A stretch of DNA of 64,000 nucleotides from JAOUEA01 sp038249195 (GTDB lineage Bacteria; Actinomycetota; UBA4738; HRBIN12), in contig JBBRWM010000001.1 of assembly GCA_038249195.1 (NCBI GenBank), positions 248,001 through 312,000 on the forward strand, given 5' to 3'. Positions 1-8,574 of the stretch are shown here, one piece after another (the stretch's first letter is position 1; each line of letters begins with the position of its first letter). The translations under genes and the position numbers were made by a program. The notes under the pieces are model-generated. The model made no database searches, was not told where the DNA came from, and saw only the letters and a list, made by a program, of their open reading frames with translations.

Positions 1-542
1 GCAGCGACGCCCTCGTTCCGCACATCCCAGCCGGCACGTTGGTCGCGCGCCGACTTGAGGGCGATGAAGTTGGCCATGGCGCCGCCCGAGGTGATCTCCC
101 CGCCCGAGCCCTCGGGGAGCCCGAACAGCTCCTGGGCGAACCAGCGGCACAGGAGCAGCTCGATCTCCGTGGCCGAAGGGGCCAAGAGCCAGCCGCCCAC
201 GTTCATGTTCAGCGAGGACGCGAGCAGGTCCGCGGCGGCGCCGGGAACGGTGCCCGCCCCGCTCACGTAAGCCATGAACCGGGGGTGCCCCAGGTACCCC
301 GACCAATCGAACACGATCTCGCGGAGGTAGGCGAATAGGTCGTCCGAGGACATCGGCTCGTCGGGAACCGGAAGGTTGACGGCCTCCCGCACTTGTTCCG
401 CGGTCCAGCGCCGTCCCACCGGTTCGTCGCGGAGCCGAGTGAGGAGCTCCTGCACGATGTCGGCGGTTCGATCCGTGAACGCTCGGGCGCGCGTCGGGTC
501 CCAGTCCAGGTCGCGGACGGGGGCCGGACGTGCCGGAGTCAT
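1..542 (-). CDS. PLP-dependent (group II type) amino acid decarboxylase, N-terminal part
   Basis: Translating the minus strand from the ATG at 542 gives an open frame of 180 residues that runs off the window edge, so only the N-terminus is present. The sequence has the look of the aromatic-L-amino-acid/glutamate decarboxylase family: a helical N-terminal segment, then GHPRFMAYVSG, then a segment around NMNVGGWLLAPSATEIE and the SGG of the start of the PLP fold (EITSGGAMANF). The PLP lysine lies outside the window. Such enzymes remove the alpha-carboxyl group of an amino acid in the cytoplasm; the substrate cannot be told from this part. Its ATG overlaps the TGA of the upstream PIG-L gene (ATGA), so the two are probably co-transcribed and translationally coupled. 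Confidence 0.8.
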   Translation of the reverse strand, partial: MTPARPAPVRDLDWDPTRARAFTDRTADIVQELLTRLRDEPVGRRWTAEQVREAVNLPVPDEPMSSDDLFAYLREIVFDWSGYLGHPRFMAYVSGAGTVPGAAADLLASSLNMNVGGWLLAPSATEIELLLCRWFAQELFGLPEGSGGEITSGGAMANFIALKSARDQRAGWDVRNEGVA

Positions 543-1249
543 GCAGGCTTCCTCGACGCGAGCGCGAAGTACTCGTCCTTCATCGCCGTGCGGAAGATGT
601 CTTCGCCGAAGGCTTCCACCATGCCGCCTACCTGACTCTCGTGCGCCTCGATCGCCTGCAGCTTCAGCTCCAGCACGTCGGGCGGGAGCGGGTAGTCGAT
701 GCCGAGCTGGTCGCGGGGGATGACCGGAGGGGTGCCCGGGCGGAAGATGTTGAAGCGGTTGTACATGGGGACGAACTCCGCGGCCCATTCCTCCGTATAC
801 GTGGCGTAGTACAGGCCGGCGCCCTCGGGCGCGGCGTCCTCGAATGCACGGGTGGCCCAGGCGGACGCGCTCATGTGCGCCGCGTGACCGGTCATGCCGT
901 CGGGACCGAACGTGAGCACCGTCTGCGGCTGTACCTCGGTCATCAGCTCGAGGATCCTGGGATAGCTGGACTCGGGCAGCGGTGTGTCCATGTCGATGTC
1001 GGGCAGATCGAGCCAGATGTGCTCGCTCACCCCGAGGATCTCCAGGCAGCGCATGAGCTCCGCCTCGCGGACCTTCCCCATCGTCTCGGGGGGCCAGCGC
1101 TCCTCGTCGAGAGAGCCTCCCTCTCCACGCGTCGCCGTCACGCAGACGACCCGTCCTCCGTCGCGCACGGCCTGGGCCATCAGCCCGGCAGACAGGTACG
1201 TCTCGTCGTCCGGATGCGCCCAGACCCCCAGCACGGTACCGAGTTCCAT
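539..1249 (-). CDS. PIG-L family (LmbE-like) deacetylase
   Basis: A 236-residue protein with the family metal-binding signature AHPDDE near residues 11-16 and a later histidine-containing segment (GPDGMTGHAAHMSAS) that supplies further zinc ligands. Members of this family remove N-acetyl groups from sugar amides; relatives act in mycothiol synthesis (MshB) or detoxification (Mca), but this one is too diverged for me to assign a substrate. The ATG at 1249 follows a purine-rich stretch, and the gene ends in an ATGA overlap with a PLP decarboxylase. A second PIG-L protein is encoded at 50305-51009. The deacetylase call is firm at family level only. Confidence 0.85.
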   Translation of the reverse strand: MELGTVLGVWAHPDDETYLSAGLMAQAVRDGGRVVCVTATRGEGGSLDEERWPPETMGKVREAELMRCLEILGVSEHIWLDLPDIDMDTPLPESSYPRILELMTEVQPQTVLTFGPDGMTGHAAHMSASAWATRAFEDAAPEGAGLYYATYTEEWAAEFVPMYNRFNIFRPGTPPVIPRDQLGIDYPLPPDVLELKLQAIEAHESQVGGMVEAFGEDIFRTAMKDEYFALASRKPA

Positions 1250-1310
1250 CGCCTCACGCCTCCCGCGGGCATCCTAGCCGGGGACGGGCGAAGGGGCGAG
1301 AGGCCTTGCG

Positions 1311-1511
1311 CTAGGCGCTACGGGGTTGCAGCCGCTTGCCGCGGTAGCTCGGAAAGCTGAGCTCGGTGTGCTGCCAGCAGCGACGGACCGGGTTGTACAT
1401 CGAGAGCTTCGTCCCACAACCCTCGGCCTCGCAGACGCGATCGGTGCCGTGCACCTTCGACGGGGGCGGCAGGCGACGGGGATGGGTTCCCTGCAAGTGG
1501 GGCTCCGACAT
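1311..1511 (-). CDS. small cysteine-containing hypothetical protein
   Basis: A 66-residue basic protein starting at an ATG preceded by a strong ribosome binding site (GAGGAGG, seven bases upstream). It contains CEAEGC followed about 15 residues later by CWQH, a spacing consistent with one small zinc site. The gene lies 59 bases downstream of the anti-sigma factor gene on the same strand and may be the last gene of the sigma operon. I do not recognise a named family. Function unknown; a role in redox or zinc sensing would be a guess from context only. Confidence 0.6.
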   Translation of the reverse strand: MSEPHLQGTHPRRLPPPSKVHGTDRVCEAEGCGTKLSMYNPVRRCWQHTELSFPSYRGKRLQPRSA

Positions 1512-1570
1512 GGCACGACCTCCTCGTTATGAGGTGGTTCGCCGCCGTGGCGGCAGGGGTTCGGGCTCGA

Positions 1571-1825
1571 TCAGCCGGCAGGTTCGTCGAGGCCGCGGAT
1601 GAGATCCATGACCTTCGTGTGCAGCGCGTCGGGCACCGCGTCACCGGCGCACTTGGCGGAGATCATGATCTTGAGATGGCGCCGGAACTCCGTGCGCTGC
1701 ATGCATGGAGCGCAGCCGCTCAGGTGCTGCTCGATCGACACCTGGAGCGAACGATCGAGCTCGCCGTCGAGGAAGCGCTGGACCTCCGCCAACGTTTCCT
1801 CACAGTTCGATCCGTGCTCAGCCAT
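1571..1825 (-). CDS. rsrA: zinc-binding anti-sigma factor, RsrA type
   Basis: An 84-residue protein with Cys8 and the zinc-binding anti-sigma signature His34-x3-Cys38-x2-Cys41 (HLSGCAPC). This is the layout of RsrA and the 'mycothiol system anti-sigma-R factor' family, which hold SigR/SigH inactive until the cysteines are oxidised to a disulfide and zinc is released. The gene overlaps the 3' end of the sigma gene by eight bases, as expected for a co-translated pair. Redox sensing is inferred from the family and the preserved cysteines. No membrane segment is present, so it acts in the cytoplasm. Confidence 0.9.
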   Translation of the reverse strand: MAEHGSNCEETLAEVQRFLDGELDRSLQVSIEQHLSGCAPCMQRTEFRRHLKIMISAKCAGDAVPDALHTKVMDLIRGLDEPAG

Positions 1826-2399
1826 CGACCAGTCCCCGTTCTCGGGCTGTTTCCCACAACGCCTTCTCGAGCGCTTTCCTTCCCCGGTGCAAACGAGACA
1901 TCACGGTGCCGATCGGCGTCTCCATGATCTCGGCGATCTCCTTGTAGCTGAATCCCTCAACGTCCGCGAGCAGAACGGGGATCCGGAAGTTCTCCGACAG
2001 CGACTCGAGCGCCGCCTTGACGTCGGTATCCGGGATCCGATCGAGCACCTCGTTCTCCGCGGACACCTCAACACTGCGCCCTCCTAGCTTGTCGTACAGG
2101 TACCACTCGTTGATGTCTTCGGGGCCTTCGACGATCTGGGGCTCGCGTTGCTTCTTGCGGTAGGTGTTGATGAAGCTGTTGGTGAGGATCCGGTACAGCC
2201 ACGCCTTGAGGTTCGTCCCCTCCTTGAAGCCGGCAAATCCGCGATACGCGCGGAGGTACGTCTCCTGCACGAGATCCTCCGCGTCCGTGGGGTTCCGCGT
2301 CATGCGCATCGCCGCGCCGTAGAGGTTGGGGAGCAACGGCAGCACGTCGCGCTCGAACCGCTCGCGAAGGGCGTCGTCGTCGGTGGTCGCTCGAACCAT
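1818..2399 (-). CDS. sigR: ECF RNA polymerase sigma factor, SigR/SigH type
   Basis: A 193-residue group 4 sigma factor. Region 2 is seen at about residues 15-85 (NLYGAAMRMTRNPTDAEDLVQETYLRAYRGF with the -10 recognition helix) and region 4 at about 125-185, including an IPVLLADVEGFSYKEIAEI helix-turn-helix and GTVMSRLHRGRKAL. Length and sequence fit the redox-responsive SigR (Streptomyces) / SigH (Mycobacterium) group, and the adjacent RsrA-like gene supports this. It probably directs thiol-stress genes. I found no clear SigR-type promoter (GGAAT/GTT) in the short upstream region, so autoregulation is not shown. Confidence 0.92.
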   Translation of the reverse strand: MVRATTDDDALRERFERDVLPLLPNLYGAAMRMTRNPTDAEDLVQETYLRAYRGFAGFKEGTNLKAWLYRILTNSFINTYRKKQREPQIVEGPEDINEWYLYDKLGGRSVEVSAENEVLDRIPDTDVKAALESLSENFRIPVLLADVEGFSYKEIAEIMETPIGTVMSRLHRGRKALEKALWETARERGLVDG

Positions 2400-2529
2400 G
2401 CCGCCAGTATCGCGGAAACGGTCCCGGGGCGGCGCGGATACCGTCGACCCGCCCCGTTACAGCTTCCGCACATGCGCGCCGACGCCGTACCTGTCATTAC
2501 TCGAGAGGGGGTGGGAAGATGGTTCGTAC

Positions 2530-4563
2530 ATGCCCGATGACAACGATCGCAACCCCTTCAGCCGCCGCACCGGTGGGGATGGCCCCAACGGGCCCTCCAC
2601 GCCGCGTCCACGCACCTCGTCCTGGCTCGCCATCGCGATCCTCGCGCTCGTAGGGATCTTCCTGCTCCAGGGCCTGTTCCAACGCCAGAACACGGACAAG
2701 ATCAGCTACAGCGACTTCCAGACCGCCGTGACCGACGGGAAGATCGATCCAGGCACGCCGGTGAAGGTCTCGGATTCGTCGATCTCCGGCGTGATCAAGC
2801 AGAGCGACGGCACGAGCCAGAACTTCAGCACGTCACTGTCGCCCAACGTTCAGATCGACACCGCGTTCACGGACTGGCTGGCACAGCACAACGTCAACTA
2901 TCAGTTCGAGACCCCCAGCGTCATCGGGCAACTCCTGGCGAGCGTCCTGCCGATCGTCCTGCTCATGGGCGCCCTCTACTGGTTCGTCTTCCGCCGCATG
3001 AATGCCGGGGCCGCCGGCGCGCTCAACATGGGGAAGAACAAGGTCAAGATCTACGACCGCAAGGAGATGAAGACCACGTTCGCCGACGTCGCGGGCGTCG
3101 ACGAGGCCAAGGACGAGCTACGCGAGATCGTGGAGTTCCTCTCCAACCCGAAGAAGTACCAGCGGCTCGGAGGGCGCATCCCCAAGGGCGTGCTGCTGCT
3201 CGGCCCCCCCGGGTGCGGCAAGACGCTCCTGGCCCGGGCCGTGGCCGGCGAGGCGAACGTCCCCTTCTTCTTCATGAGCGGGTCGGAGTTCGTCGAGATG
3301 TTCGTGGGCCTGGGGGCCGCCCGCGTCCGCGAGCTGTTCCAGCAAGCCAAGGAGAAGGCTCCCGCGCTGGTATTCCTTGACGAGATCGACACCATCGGCA
3401 AGGGGCGGTCCGGCACGAGCGGCGCCGGCTTCGGCGCGCACGACGAGCGCGAGCAGACCCTCAACCAGCTCCTCGTGGAGATGGACGGGTTCGACGCCAG
3501 CAAGGGCGTCATCATCATGGCCGCCACGAACCGCCCCGACGTTTTGGACCCGGCGCTCGTGCGCCCCGGCCGCTTCGATCGACAGGTCGTGGTCGATCGT
3601 CCCGACCTCAAGGGGCGCGAGGAGATCCTCGCCGTGCACGCGCGCGGGGTGGCGCTCAGCCCGGACGTGGAGCTGCACACCATCGCCGCACGCACGCCGG
3701 GCTTCACCGGCGCCGACCTCGAGAACGTCGTGAACGAGGCCGCGCTCCTGGCGGCCCGCCGCGAGAAGAACGCCGTGCACGAGGACGAGCTCGAGGAGGC
3801 CATCGACCGTGCCTCGGTGGGCCTCGAACGCAAGTCCCGCGTCATGAGCCCGAAGGTCAAGACGCGCGTCGCCTTCCACGAGATGGGACACGCGCTCGTC
3901 GGTCACTTCGCCGAGAACGCCGACCCGGTCCACCGCATCACGATCATCCCGCGCGGCACGGCCGCGCTCGGCGTCACCTGGTCGCGGCCGCTCGAGGACC
4001 GCTTCATCTCCACGGAGCCCGAGCTCAAAGACATCCTCGCGCAGGCGATGGGCGGCCGCGTCGCCGAGGAGATCGTGTTCCGCGACCTCAGCACCGGAGC
4101 GCAGAACGACCTCGAACACGCCACGGGGTTGGCGCGCGCCATGGTGTCCGAGTACGGCATGAGCGAGAAGCTCGGCCCGCAATCGTTCGGTCACGAGGAG
4201 CCCGGATCGATCTTCGGCGGCGGAACGCGGATCTCGGCCGCCACGGCCCAGACGATCGACGAGGAGGTCGCGCGCATCCTGAACGAGGCGCACGAGCAGG
4301 CGATGCAGACCCTCGAGGGGCATCGCGACCTGTTGGATCGCCTTGCCAACCTGCTCCTCGTCGTCGAGACCATCGACGGCGACGATCTCCGGGCCTACGT
4401 CGCGGGCACCAAGGTGGTGCCCGACCTGGAGGAACTCCGCCGGCAGGAGGCGATCAAGCAGCAGCACGCCGCCGCGTCGGCCCTCCCGGTCCCCGACCGG
4501 CCCACGCGCGAGCAGCCCCGCATCTCACTCCCCCCGGCACCGCCCCTGCCCACGGTCGAATAG
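2530..4563 (+). CDS. ftsH: ATP-dependent zinc metalloprotease FtsH
   Basis: A 677-residue membrane AAA+ protease that degrades misfolded and regulatory membrane proteins. Transmembrane segments lie at about residues 32-50 and 132-153 around a small extracytoplasmic domain. The AAA module has a Walker A at 225-232 (GPPGCGKT), Walker B VFLDEID, and the second region of homology around AATNRPDVLDPALVRPGRF. The zinc site is HEMGH at 450-454. The frame is open far upstream, but the ATG at 2530 (MPDDNDRNPF) is chosen because a GAGAGGGGGTGGGAAG stretch precedes it and the upstream translation has no FtsH character. The Walker A has Cys where Thr is usual. The C-terminal tail is proline-rich. Confidence 0.95.
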   Translation: MPDDNDRNPFSRRTGGDGPNGPSTPRPRTSSWLAIAILALVGIFLLQGLFQRQNTDKISYSDFQTAVTDGKIDPGTPVKVSDSSISGVIKQSDGTSQNFSTSLSPNVQIDTAFTDWLAQHNVNYQFETPSVIGQLLASVLPIVLLMGALYWFVFRRMNAGAAGALNMGKNKVKIYDRKEMKTTFADVAGVDEAKDELREIVEFLSNPKKYQRLGGRIPKGVLLLGPPGCGKTLLARAVAGEANVPFFFMSGSEFVEMFVGLGAARVRELFQQAKEKAPALVFLDEIDTIGKGRSGTSGAGFGAHDEREQTLNQLLVEMDGFDASKGVIIMAATNRPDVLDPALVRPGRFDRQVVVDRPDLKGREEILAVHARGVALSPDVELHTIAARTPGFTGADLENVVNEAALLAARREKNAVHEDELEEAIDRASVGLERKSRVMSPKVKTRVAFHEMGHALVGHFAENADPVHRITIIPRGTAALGVTWSRPLEDRFISTEPELKDILAQAMGGRVAEEIVFRDLSTGAQNDLEHATGLARAMVSEYGMSEKLGPQSFGHEEPGSIFGGGTRISAATAQTIDEEVARILNEAHEQAMQTLEGHRDLLDRLANLLLVVETIDGDDLRAYVAGTKVVPDLEELRRQEAIKQQHAAASALPVPDRPTREQPRISLPPAPPLPTVE

Positions 4564-4576
4564 ATCGAGGAGGGCC

Positions 4577-5548
4577 TCAGGGCTCGTCGTCGTGGTGGTG
4601 GTCCGAGCCGTGGTCATGAGGCTCGGGCGGCACGGGATCGAGCACCAGGTCCCATCGGTCGCGCCAGCGGTCGAGGAACCGGTAGTAGTTCCGCTTCGAC
4701 CACCTCGCGCGCGACTCGGCGTCGGTCTCGAACCACATCCGATGCTCGTGCTTGATGACGGGCGCGTCGACGACGACGGTCGCGAGCCCCAGGTCCTTCA
4801 CCCGGAAGGAGAACTCGATATCGGCGGTGCGGTACCACTTGAACTTCTCATCGAACATGCCCGCTCGTGTGAGGATGTCGCGGCGCATCGCCATGCAGTA
4901 GCCCTCCACCGCGTCGCACGCACCGGCGTCGGGAGCCTCGTCGAACTGCCGCAGATCCTGCGTGACGATGCCGAACGGCCCGGCGATCCCCACCGCGGGA
5001 TCGACGAGGGCCGCCTCGAGGGGAGCGAAGACGTCGCCGGTCGCCTCGATCGACCCGTCCAGGGCCACCACCACCGCGCCCACGGAGCGCCGCAGGCCTG
5101 CGTTGCGCGCCGCGGCCCAGCCGGTGCCGGGCTCCAGGGCGATATGCTCAACGTCGTCGCCGAACGCGCCCACGGGGCCGCCCGTCACATCCACCACCAC
5201 GTACTGCACGGCGCGCTCCCCCTGCACCGCGCGGAACGACCCGATGGCGCGGACGACATCTTCGGGCCACCCCTCGAGCACCCAGTGCAGGCTGACGTCG
5301 GCGGTGGGCGGTTCCTCGAGCATCGACGTCACGTCCCCGGCGCGCACAGGTCCGTCCGGCGGGACGGGCTCCGGGGCAGGGGTGGGCTCCAGGGTCCAGC
5401 CGCCGGGCACATCGGCCACCGTCCATCCGGCCGCGGCGATGCGCTCGCGGAGCTCGTCGGCGTGCGCGAAATCCTTCTCATCGCGGGCCGCCGCCCGCTC
5501 CTCGGCGAGGGCCCGGATCTCGGCGGGTGCCTGAGGCCCCTCAGCCAC
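4577..5548 (-). CDS. fusion of a CysRS C-terminal-like domain with a family 2 glycosyltransferase
   Basis: A 323-residue protein. Residues about 8-53 match the pattern at the end of cysteinyl-tRNA synthetase: an Arg/Ala-rich helix pair with KDFAHADELRERIAAAGW followed by a short DVPGGW turn. From about residue 110 on it looks like a GT2 glycosyltransferase: VQYVVVDVTGG, ARNAGLRRSVGAVVVALDGS (in place of the usual metal-binding loop), a GYCMAMRRDIL segment and DIEFSFRVKDLG. It ends in a His/Asp-rich tail (HDHGSDHHHDDEP) that could bind metal. No signal or membrane segment is seen. The gene converges on ftsH, 13 bases apart. The donor and acceptor are unknown, and the role of the CysRS-like part is not evident. 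Confidence 0.8.
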   Translation of the reverse strand: MAEGPQAPAEIRALAEERAAARDEKDFAHADELRERIAAAGWTVADVPGGWTLEPTPAPEPVPPDGPVRAGDVTSMLEEPPTADVSLHWVLEGWPEDVVRAIGSFRAVQGERAVQYVVVDVTGGPVGAFGDDVEHIALEPGTGWAAARNAGLRRSVGAVVVALDGSIEATGDVFAPLEAALVDPAVGIAGPFGIVTQDLRQFDEAPDAGACDAVEGYCMAMRRDILTRAGMFDEKFKWYRTADIEFSFRVKDLGLATVVVDAPVIKHEHRMWFETDAESRARWSKRNYYRFLDRWRDRWDLVLDPVPPEPHDHGSDHHHDDEP

Positions 5549-5589
5549 CGCGATACCTCGGGACGGGACTCATCGCCAGTGCTCGGCGA

Positions 5590-6012
5590 TCACGCAGTGG
5601 CGGCTCGCGTCGCCTGGCGGAGTCGGCCGGCCATGGCCTGAAGCGTCTTGACGCCGATCGAGGGGTGCTCCTGCATCAAGCCGCGGAAGACCCACTCGGT
5701 GAGCCCGAGCAGCCGGACGTCGCTGACGGCGGTGACCGTCGCGGTGCGTGGCCCGCCGTCGAGCAACGCGATCTCTCCGAAGAATTCGCCCGGCCCCAGC
5801 GAGGCCTTCTTCTTTCCGCCGATGGTGACATCGGCCATGCCCTCGGCGATGAGGAACAAACCGATCCCCGGGTCACCTTCGCGGGCGATCACGGTCCCCG
5901 CCGGGTGATCGATGTCTTTCACGACGCGGGCGATGGTTTGCAGGTCGCGTTGGGAGCAGTCCGAGAACAGCGGCACGTTCCCCAACTGGCTCACGACCTC
6001 TTTGGTCCCCAC
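5590..6012 (-). CDS. cyclic nucleotide-binding domain protein
   Basis: A 140-residue single-domain protein. The cNMP-binding fold is clear: LGNVPLFSDCSQRDLQTIA at the N-terminus, then AGTVIAREGDPGIGLFLIAEG, and the phosphate-binding cassette GEFFGEIALLDGGPRTATV at about residues 75-93. The arginine of the cassette (PRTA) is present. There is no helix-turn-helix after the domain, so it is not a CRP-type transcription factor; it probably acts through a partner. The ATG at 6012 follows GCAAGGAGGGCACCGTG. It is encoded just downstream of a secreted peptidase gene on the same strand. Confidence 0.85.
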   Translation of the reverse strand: MGTKEVVSQLGNVPLFSDCSQRDLQTIARVVKDIDHPAGTVIAREGDPGIGLFLIAEGMADVTIGGKKKASLGPGEFFGEIALLDGGPRTATVTAVSDVRLLGLTEWVFRGLMQEHPSIGVKTLQAMAGRLRQATRAATA

Positions 6013-6113
6013 GGTGCCCTCCTTGCCTCTGCGCGGACTGTGCGTGCGACGATCGCGCGAACCGTGCCCGCCGCGTGCGTCGACCGGCTCATCCTAGTCG
6101 CTGGCACGCGAGA

Positions 6114-7487
6114 CTAGTCCACGCGCCACTTCGCCCAGTAGGCGGCGTCGATCCCGTCGATCCCCTGGGCGCTCGCCGCGCCCTCGACCGCAGCGCGGAA
6201 TGCAACGGTGCGAGCGACCCCGAACCAGTGCGCCTGCGCGTAGTCACGCAGGACATCGAGGAACCGCGACAACCCGAATCGATGGGCCAGGTTCGCCAGC
6301 AGGCAGCCTCCCGTGTAATACACGACGGCGCCGTAGGACGAGCGATGGATATTCCAGTAGGCCATGTCGTTCGTCAGCCGGTCGGTGGGGTGATGCCAGG
6401 CAGGGATCCGGCAGGAGCGCCACGGCCCTCCGGCCCCGGGTGGCAGGCGCTGGGCCCACGTCGCGAAGCCTTCGTCGAGCCAGGGCTCGTGGAACTCGTC
6501 GTCGCCCACGATGCCGTACCACCACTGGTGCGCGATCTCATGCTGGATCGCCGGGGGGTTCGTGAAGACGATCGTCGGATACTCCATCCCCCCGAAGGAG
6601 CTGAACGCGGTGAGCACGACGTCCAACTCCCGATACGGGTAGCCGCCGAAGTCACGGCCGTAGGTACGCAGGGAGCCGACTGCCACGCGCAGCGCATCGC
6701 GGGCCTGATCCCGCGTGGAACCCTGTGGCTGATAGGAGACCACCACGCGCGCGGAGCCCGCGTGACCCACGACCGTGTCGAAGCGGGCAGCCGCCCACGC
6801 GAAGTCACGCACGTGCTTGGCCTCGTAGGTGGAGCGCATGCGGCCTCCCGGTTCGATCACGCGTGCCGTCCGGATCCCCGTGGCAGGCGTGTCTAGTCCC
6901 AAAGGCGTGTCGAGCGACACGCGATAGTGCCCGACGATCGAGTAGAAACTCTCCCCGAGGTCGATGAACGGCTCCGTGTGATGCCAGCCCTGCTCGTCGC
7001 GCACGGCAAGCGTCGGCAGGGCCGTCCCCAACAGCGCCACGCCGTGGTGGTACCCGAACCGGTCGTTGCGGGCCGGCACGTCGATCCTGAGGTTCATCGC
7101 GACGGACCCCGAACCGCCGGGAGGCACGGGCGCGTCCAGCCGGATCCGCAGGGCGGTGCAATCGACGTGCGGGGTGCCGGGCGTGCCGCCCACGACATCC
7201 GATATCCGGATGGCATCGTGGCCGCCCATGCCGCCGCAGCCCTCCACGCCGTTGGACCACAGGCGCAGCCAGATGCCCGCCATCGGGTTCGCGCCCAGGT
7301 TCGTGAAACCGATGGTCTCGGTCCCGGTCCACCGGTGACCCTGCCCGCCGCTCGAGAGCTCCACCACGTAGGAGGGCGAGCCGGGATCGCGCAAGGCCGT
7401 CCTGCCCGCCGCGGCCGCGAGGGGCGTCGCGAGCCCGGCGGAGAGCGCCACGGCCGCAAGAGCGGCGGCGATCCGACGAACAAACAT
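6114..7487 (-). CDS. secreted M1-family metallopeptidase
   Basis: A 457-residue protein with a Sec-type signal peptide (MFVRRIAAALAAVALSAG, cleavage probably near Ala-Ala-Ala-Gly at about residue 30). The gluzincin motif HEIAH is at 316-320, followed by WW and a distal glutamate in EPWLDEGFATW, as in aminopeptidase N-like M1 enzymes. The exopeptidase GAMEN loop appears as GGMEYPTIVF. The protein is shorter than classical M1 aminopeptidases and lacks the C-terminal helical domain. The frame is open to 7682, but the ATG at 7487 is chosen for the signal peptide. Expected to act outside the membrane on peptides. Confidence 0.88.
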   Translation of the reverse strand: MFVRRIAAALAAVALSAGLATPLAAAAGRTALRDPGSPSYVVELSSGGQGHRWTGTETIGFTNLGANPMAGIWLRLWSNGVEGCGGMGGHDAIRISDVVGGTPGTPHVDCTALRIRLDAPVPPGGSGSVAMNLRIDVPARNDRFGYHHGVALLGTALPTLAVRDEQGWHHTEPFIDLGESFYSIVGHYRVSLDTPLGLDTPATGIRTARVIEPGGRMRSTYEAKHVRDFAWAAARFDTVVGHAGSARVVVSYQPQGSTRDQARDALRVAVGSLRTYGRDFGGYPYRELDVVLTAFSSFGGMEYPTIVFTNPPAIQHEIAHQWWYGIVGDDEFHEPWLDEGFATWAQRLPPGAGGPWRSCRIPAWHHPTDRLTNDMAYWNIHRSSYGAVVYYTGGCLLANLAHRFGLSRFLDVLRDYAQAHWFGVARTVAFRAAVEGAASAQGIDGIDAAYWAKWRVD

Positions 7488-7681
7488 CCGCCGAGTGTAC
7501 GGGTGACGTCCGATGGCCGGGCTCCCGAGGTGCCTCGGCCGAGGCCGACCTTCGACCTGATCCGGAGAGCTCCACAACGATCCTCCCTGAACAGGCCCGG
7601 GTCGTCCGTAGAATGCTCGTGCACCACGCTGACCGACCGGAGCCGTGCGGCACACCGCACTCCTAGGGAGAGGATCGAACA

Positions 7682-8506
7682 ATGACGAGCGTTACCTCCG
7701 GCAGCATCACCTCTGCCGACGGCACCGGCATCGCCTTCGAAGAGACCGGCACCGGTCCGGCGCTCGTACTGGTCAACGGCGCCATGAGCTACCGAGCGTC
7801 CAACCCCACCGGGTCGGCCGTGGCCCAGGCGCTGGCCGACCGAAACACGGTCTACAACTTTGACCGCCGTGGTCGGGGCGAGAGCGGCGACGCCGACACC
7901 TACTCGGTGCAGGCCGAGGTCGACGACATCGCCGCCCTCGTGGACCACGCCGGCGGAGAGGCCGCCCTCGCGGGCTTCTCCTCGGGCGCCGTTCTCGCAT
8001 TGGAGGCGGCGCTCGCCGGGGTTCCGGTCACGGGACTCGCGCTCTGGGAGCCACCCTTCATCGTCTCCACCGATCGCCCGCCGGTCGCCCCCGACGTCCG
8101 TGAGCGGGTCCAGCAGGCAGTGACGGAGGGTCGGCCCGGAGACGCGGTGGCACTCTTCCTCACCGAGACCGTGGGCATGCCCGCCGGAGCCGTGGAACCG
8201 ATGCGCTCCGGGCCGCAGTGGATCGGCATGGAGCAGCTGGCGCCAACGCTCGCGTACGACGCGGCCGTCATGGGCGACACGATGAGCGGCGACCCGGCCT
8301 CACTGCGACGATACGACTCGGTCGGCGTCCCCACGCTCGTGATGCTCGGCGGGGCCAGCGATCCTTGGATGGCGGCCGGCACCACCGCGATCGCCGGCAT
8401 CCTGCCGAACGCGCGGCACGAGGTGCTTCCCGACCAGAACCACGCCGCCTCTCCGGAGGCGCTCATACCGGTCCTGTCGGACTGGCTGAGCACGCTGGCG
8501 AGCTGA
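7682..8506 (+). CDS. alpha/beta hydrolase
   Basis: A 274-residue alpha/beta-hydrolase. The oxyanion region is LVLVNGAMSYR and the strand 4 turn is FDRRGRGES. The nucleophile elbow is GFSSGA with Ser100 in G-x-S-x-G. The acid probably lies in GGASDPW, and the catalytic His in DQNHAASPEAL near the C-terminus. All triad candidates are present, so it should be active, but the substrate is unknown. An AGGGAGAGG ribosome binding site precedes the ATG. It is divergent from the M1 peptidase gene. Confidence 0.88.
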   Translation: MTSVTSGSITSADGTGIAFEETGTGPALVLVNGAMSYRASNPTGSAVAQALADRNTVYNFDRRGRGESGDADTYSVQAEVDDIAALVDHAGGEAALAGFSSGAVLALEAALAGVPVTGLALWEPPFIVSTDRPPVAPDVRERVQQAVTEGRPGDAVALFLTETVGMPAGAVEPMRSGPQWIGMEQLAPTLAYDAAVMGDTMSGDPASLRRYDSVGVPTLVMLGGASDPWMAAGTTAIAGILPNARHEVLPDQNHAASPEALIPVLSDWLSTLAS

Positions 8507-8574
8507 CCCGGCAGCGGCCTCCCCTCCGAGGTAGAGCGTGGGGGCAGTCCAGGGAGTCCCAGATCCCGAGGTCC

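Noticed and set aside
3118..4467. A long open frame antisense to ftsH
   Set aside because: It is a by-product of high GC and codon bias in ftsH. The translation is low-complexity Ala/Arg/Gly/Asp-rich and matches no family, while the opposite strand encodes a complete FtsH.
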